In this document: piece by piece, positions 6,069 to 6,653 of the stretch
How positions within the stretch are numbered: the first letter of the stretch is position 1
Layout: each line of letters opens with the position of its first letter
Origin: JBGPJO01 sp964348535
GTDB lineage: Bacteria > Patescibacteriota > Minisyncoccia > Phycocordibacterales > JAKFXT01
Direction of reading: 5' to 3'
NCBI GenBank assembly: GCA_964348535.1
Contig: CAYGDB010000035.1
Coordinates: 1-6,653, forward strand
Length of the DNA: 6,653 nt
Made by a program: the position numbers and the translations under genes
Notes under the pieces: generated by a model
What the model was told of the DNA's origin: nothing
The model's database searches: none
Seen by the model: the letters and a program-made list of their open reading frames with translations, nothing else

Positions 6069-6108
6069 AATAAAAGCAAAACATTCGGCTTTTTATAAAG
6101 CTTTTATT
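6069..6108 (-). promoter_or_regulatory. Leader of the 158-aa gene with alternative pairings
   Basis: If transcription starts near 6150, the mRNA has a leader of about 140 nt. In it, AATAAAAGC (6108-6100) can pair with GCTTTTATT (6077-6069), while the intervening AAAAGC (6093-6088) can pair with the same GCTTTT (6077-6072). The two stems exclude each other. AT-rich promoter-like hexamers also occur here (TTGTAG, 17 bp, TAAAAA), so a nearer start point is possible. No known riboswitch is recognised. Confidence 0.3.
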
Positions 6109-6157
6109 TAAACTACAACCGCAGTCTCTAACAGGATTCATAATCTTATGGCACTAA

Positions 6158-6186
6158 CCAATACCACAGCCGTTTATTTTTAGCAA
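6158..6186 (-). promoter_or_regulatory. Copy 2 of the duplicated TTGCTA/TATTGGTTAG block, upstream of the 158-aa gene
   Basis: On the minus strand there is TTGCTA (6186-6181), a 17-bp spacer, and TATTGG (6163-6158) preceded by TG and followed by TTAG. The 14-mer GTGGTATTGGTTAG (6167-6154) is identical to 5454-5441 upstream of topA. It sits just beyond the terminator of the 78-aa gene, so it is well placed as a fresh promoter or regulator site for the next gene. A GANTC site follows at 6135-6139. Confidence 0.55.
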
Positions 6187-6202
6187 ATGTATAACAAAAA
6201 TA

Positions 6203-6232
6203 CGCGCGGGGGAAAAGTATTTTCCCCGCGCG
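6203..6232 (-). terminator. GC-rich terminator of the 78-aa GcrA-like gene
   Basis: The stem CGCGC/GCGCG continues into GGGG/CCCC and AAAA/TTTT, with one bulged G (6208) and a GTA loop. On the minus strand it is followed by TATTTTTG. It lies 13 nt past the gene's stop. Strong stem plus T-run fits an intrinsic terminator. Confidence 0.8.
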
Positions 6233-6245
6233 CTGGTGTTTTCAT

Positions 6246-6482
6246 TTATAGTGCTGGAAGAGTTCCCTCTGCTTTTGGTTGAAATAGTTTATCATCATCA
6301 AGCCAGCCTTGATGTTTAGAACAATACGGTCTTCCCTCCTTGACCATTTTTCCGCACGCACGGAACAAGGAGAAGCATTTTTTCCCTGGATTACCAACAG
6401 GCCATTGACATTTTTTTTTCAACGGAGGGAACAGAGAAATCTCCTCTTTAATAATTTTAATGTCCTTACTTTTTCTAGCCAT
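6246..6482 (-). CDS. GcrA C-terminal-domain-only protein, 78 aa
   Basis: This is a paralogue of the C-terminal half of the neighbouring 158-aa protein. C25-x-W-P-V-G-N-P, F40-x-x-C43-G, G50-x-P-Y-C54-x-x-H57 follow the same spacing logic as the GcrA C-terminal (sigma-contacting) domain, with an extra Cys36. The N-terminal 24 residues are short and basic and have no room for the helix-turn-helix. A sigma-binding protein with no DNA-binding domain could compete with or modify the full-length GcrA-like protein; that is inference. The ATG at 6482 has a good ribosome binding site (AAAGGGAG, 6 nt spacing). The bases just before it share the 12-mer TTCACAAACAAA with the other GcrA-like gene (6505-6494 and 6039-6028). 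It begins 40 nt after dprA. Confidence 0.75.
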   Translation of the reverse strand: MARKSKDIKIIKEEISLFPPLKKKCQWPVGNPGKKCFSLFRACGKMVKEGRPYCSKHQGWLDDDKLFQPKAEGTLPAL

Positions 6483-6522
6483 CTCTAGCTCCCTTTGTTT
6501 GTGAAGAAGAATCCAATAAAAG

Positions 6523-6653
6523 CTAGAACCGATGGATTTCTCCTCCTCTTTCTGAAATCAACCCTTTTATTTCAAGCATGGAAATAAGGGCGTTTACGGC
6601 ATTTGGCGGAAGAGCCATTTTTCTTATAAGCTCGTCTCTTTGGCGCGGTTCGT
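6523..6653 (-). CDS. dprA: DprA/Smf DNA-processing protein, C-terminal winged-helix fragment (5' part outside window)
   Basis: The minus-strand frame open from the window edge gives 42 residues before TAG, including DELIRKMALPPNAVNALISM, an E-I-K-G-L segment, and GGEIHRF at the end. This matches the C-terminal winged helix of DprA, which typically reads DEL...L...LLELE.KG...GG.Y. DprA loads RecA onto incoming single-stranded DNA during transformation. The usual final Tyr/Arg of the GG-x-Y-x-R ending is replaced by H-R-F. The dprA-topA neighbourhood common in other bacteria supports the call. Only the tail is visible. Confidence 0.75.
   Translation of the reverse strand, partial: EPRQRDELIRKMALPPNAVNALISMLEIKGLISERGGEIHRF

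Overview
The window looks like a chromosomal segment from a small-genome bacterium, most likely of the Candidate Phyla Radiation (Patescibacteria, Parcubacteria-like). The reasons are moderate G+C, a RelA/SpoT homologue that ends just after its TGS domain, a zinc-ribbon-rich topoisomerase I next to dprA, compact genes, and intergenic spaces full of strong inverted repeats. This placement is inference from gene style; no rRNA or marker tree is available here. TAA, TAG and TGA all act as stops, so the standard bacterial code fits.

Layout. Positions 1-756 (+) hold the 3' part of a ParB/Spo0J partition protein whose start lies outside the window. Positions 757-1138 hold no gene but are densely structured: a nested inverted repeat (762-835), a perfect 36-bp palindrome (883-918) between inverted 17-mers (837-853 and 998-1014), and a 10-bp-stem hairpin (1023-1050). 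Positions 1139-2632 (-) encode a short Rel-type (p)ppGpp synthetase/hydrolase, with a near-consensus promoter so close to the ATG that the mRNA may be leaderless. Divergently, 2755-2946 and 2933-3145 (+) are two small overlapping genes; the second encodes a probable zinc ribbon, and their terminator begins inside its last codons.

The right half is one minus-strand cluster, read from right to left: the dprA 3' end (6653-6523), a 78-aa GcrA-like C-terminal domain protein (6482-6246), a 158-aa full GcrA-like protein (6013-5537) and topA (5430-3265). dprA and topA are common neighbours in bacteria. Here the interval between them is occupied by two related small genes. Each is followed by a strong GC-rich hairpin terminator and then by the same promoter-like block: TTGCTA, a 17-bp spacer, and TATTGGTTAG. 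The two small genes also share a 12-base leader just before their ribosome binding sites. This looks like an old tandem duplication of a gene-terminator-promoter cassette.

GcrA is known in Caulobacter as a cell-cycle transcription factor that binds sigma70 through its C-terminal domain and acts at GANTC-methylated promoters. Finding a complete GcrA-like protein and a domain-only partner beside topA/dprA in what appears to be a non-proteobacterial genome is the most interesting feature of the window. A GANTC site lies upstream of each of the three downstream genes in the cluster, while the other three intergenic gaps have none, though the numbers are small. The window therefore combines chromosome segregation (ParB), stringent response (Rel), DNA topology (TopA), DNA uptake/recombination (DprA) and a possible cell-cycle-type regulator.
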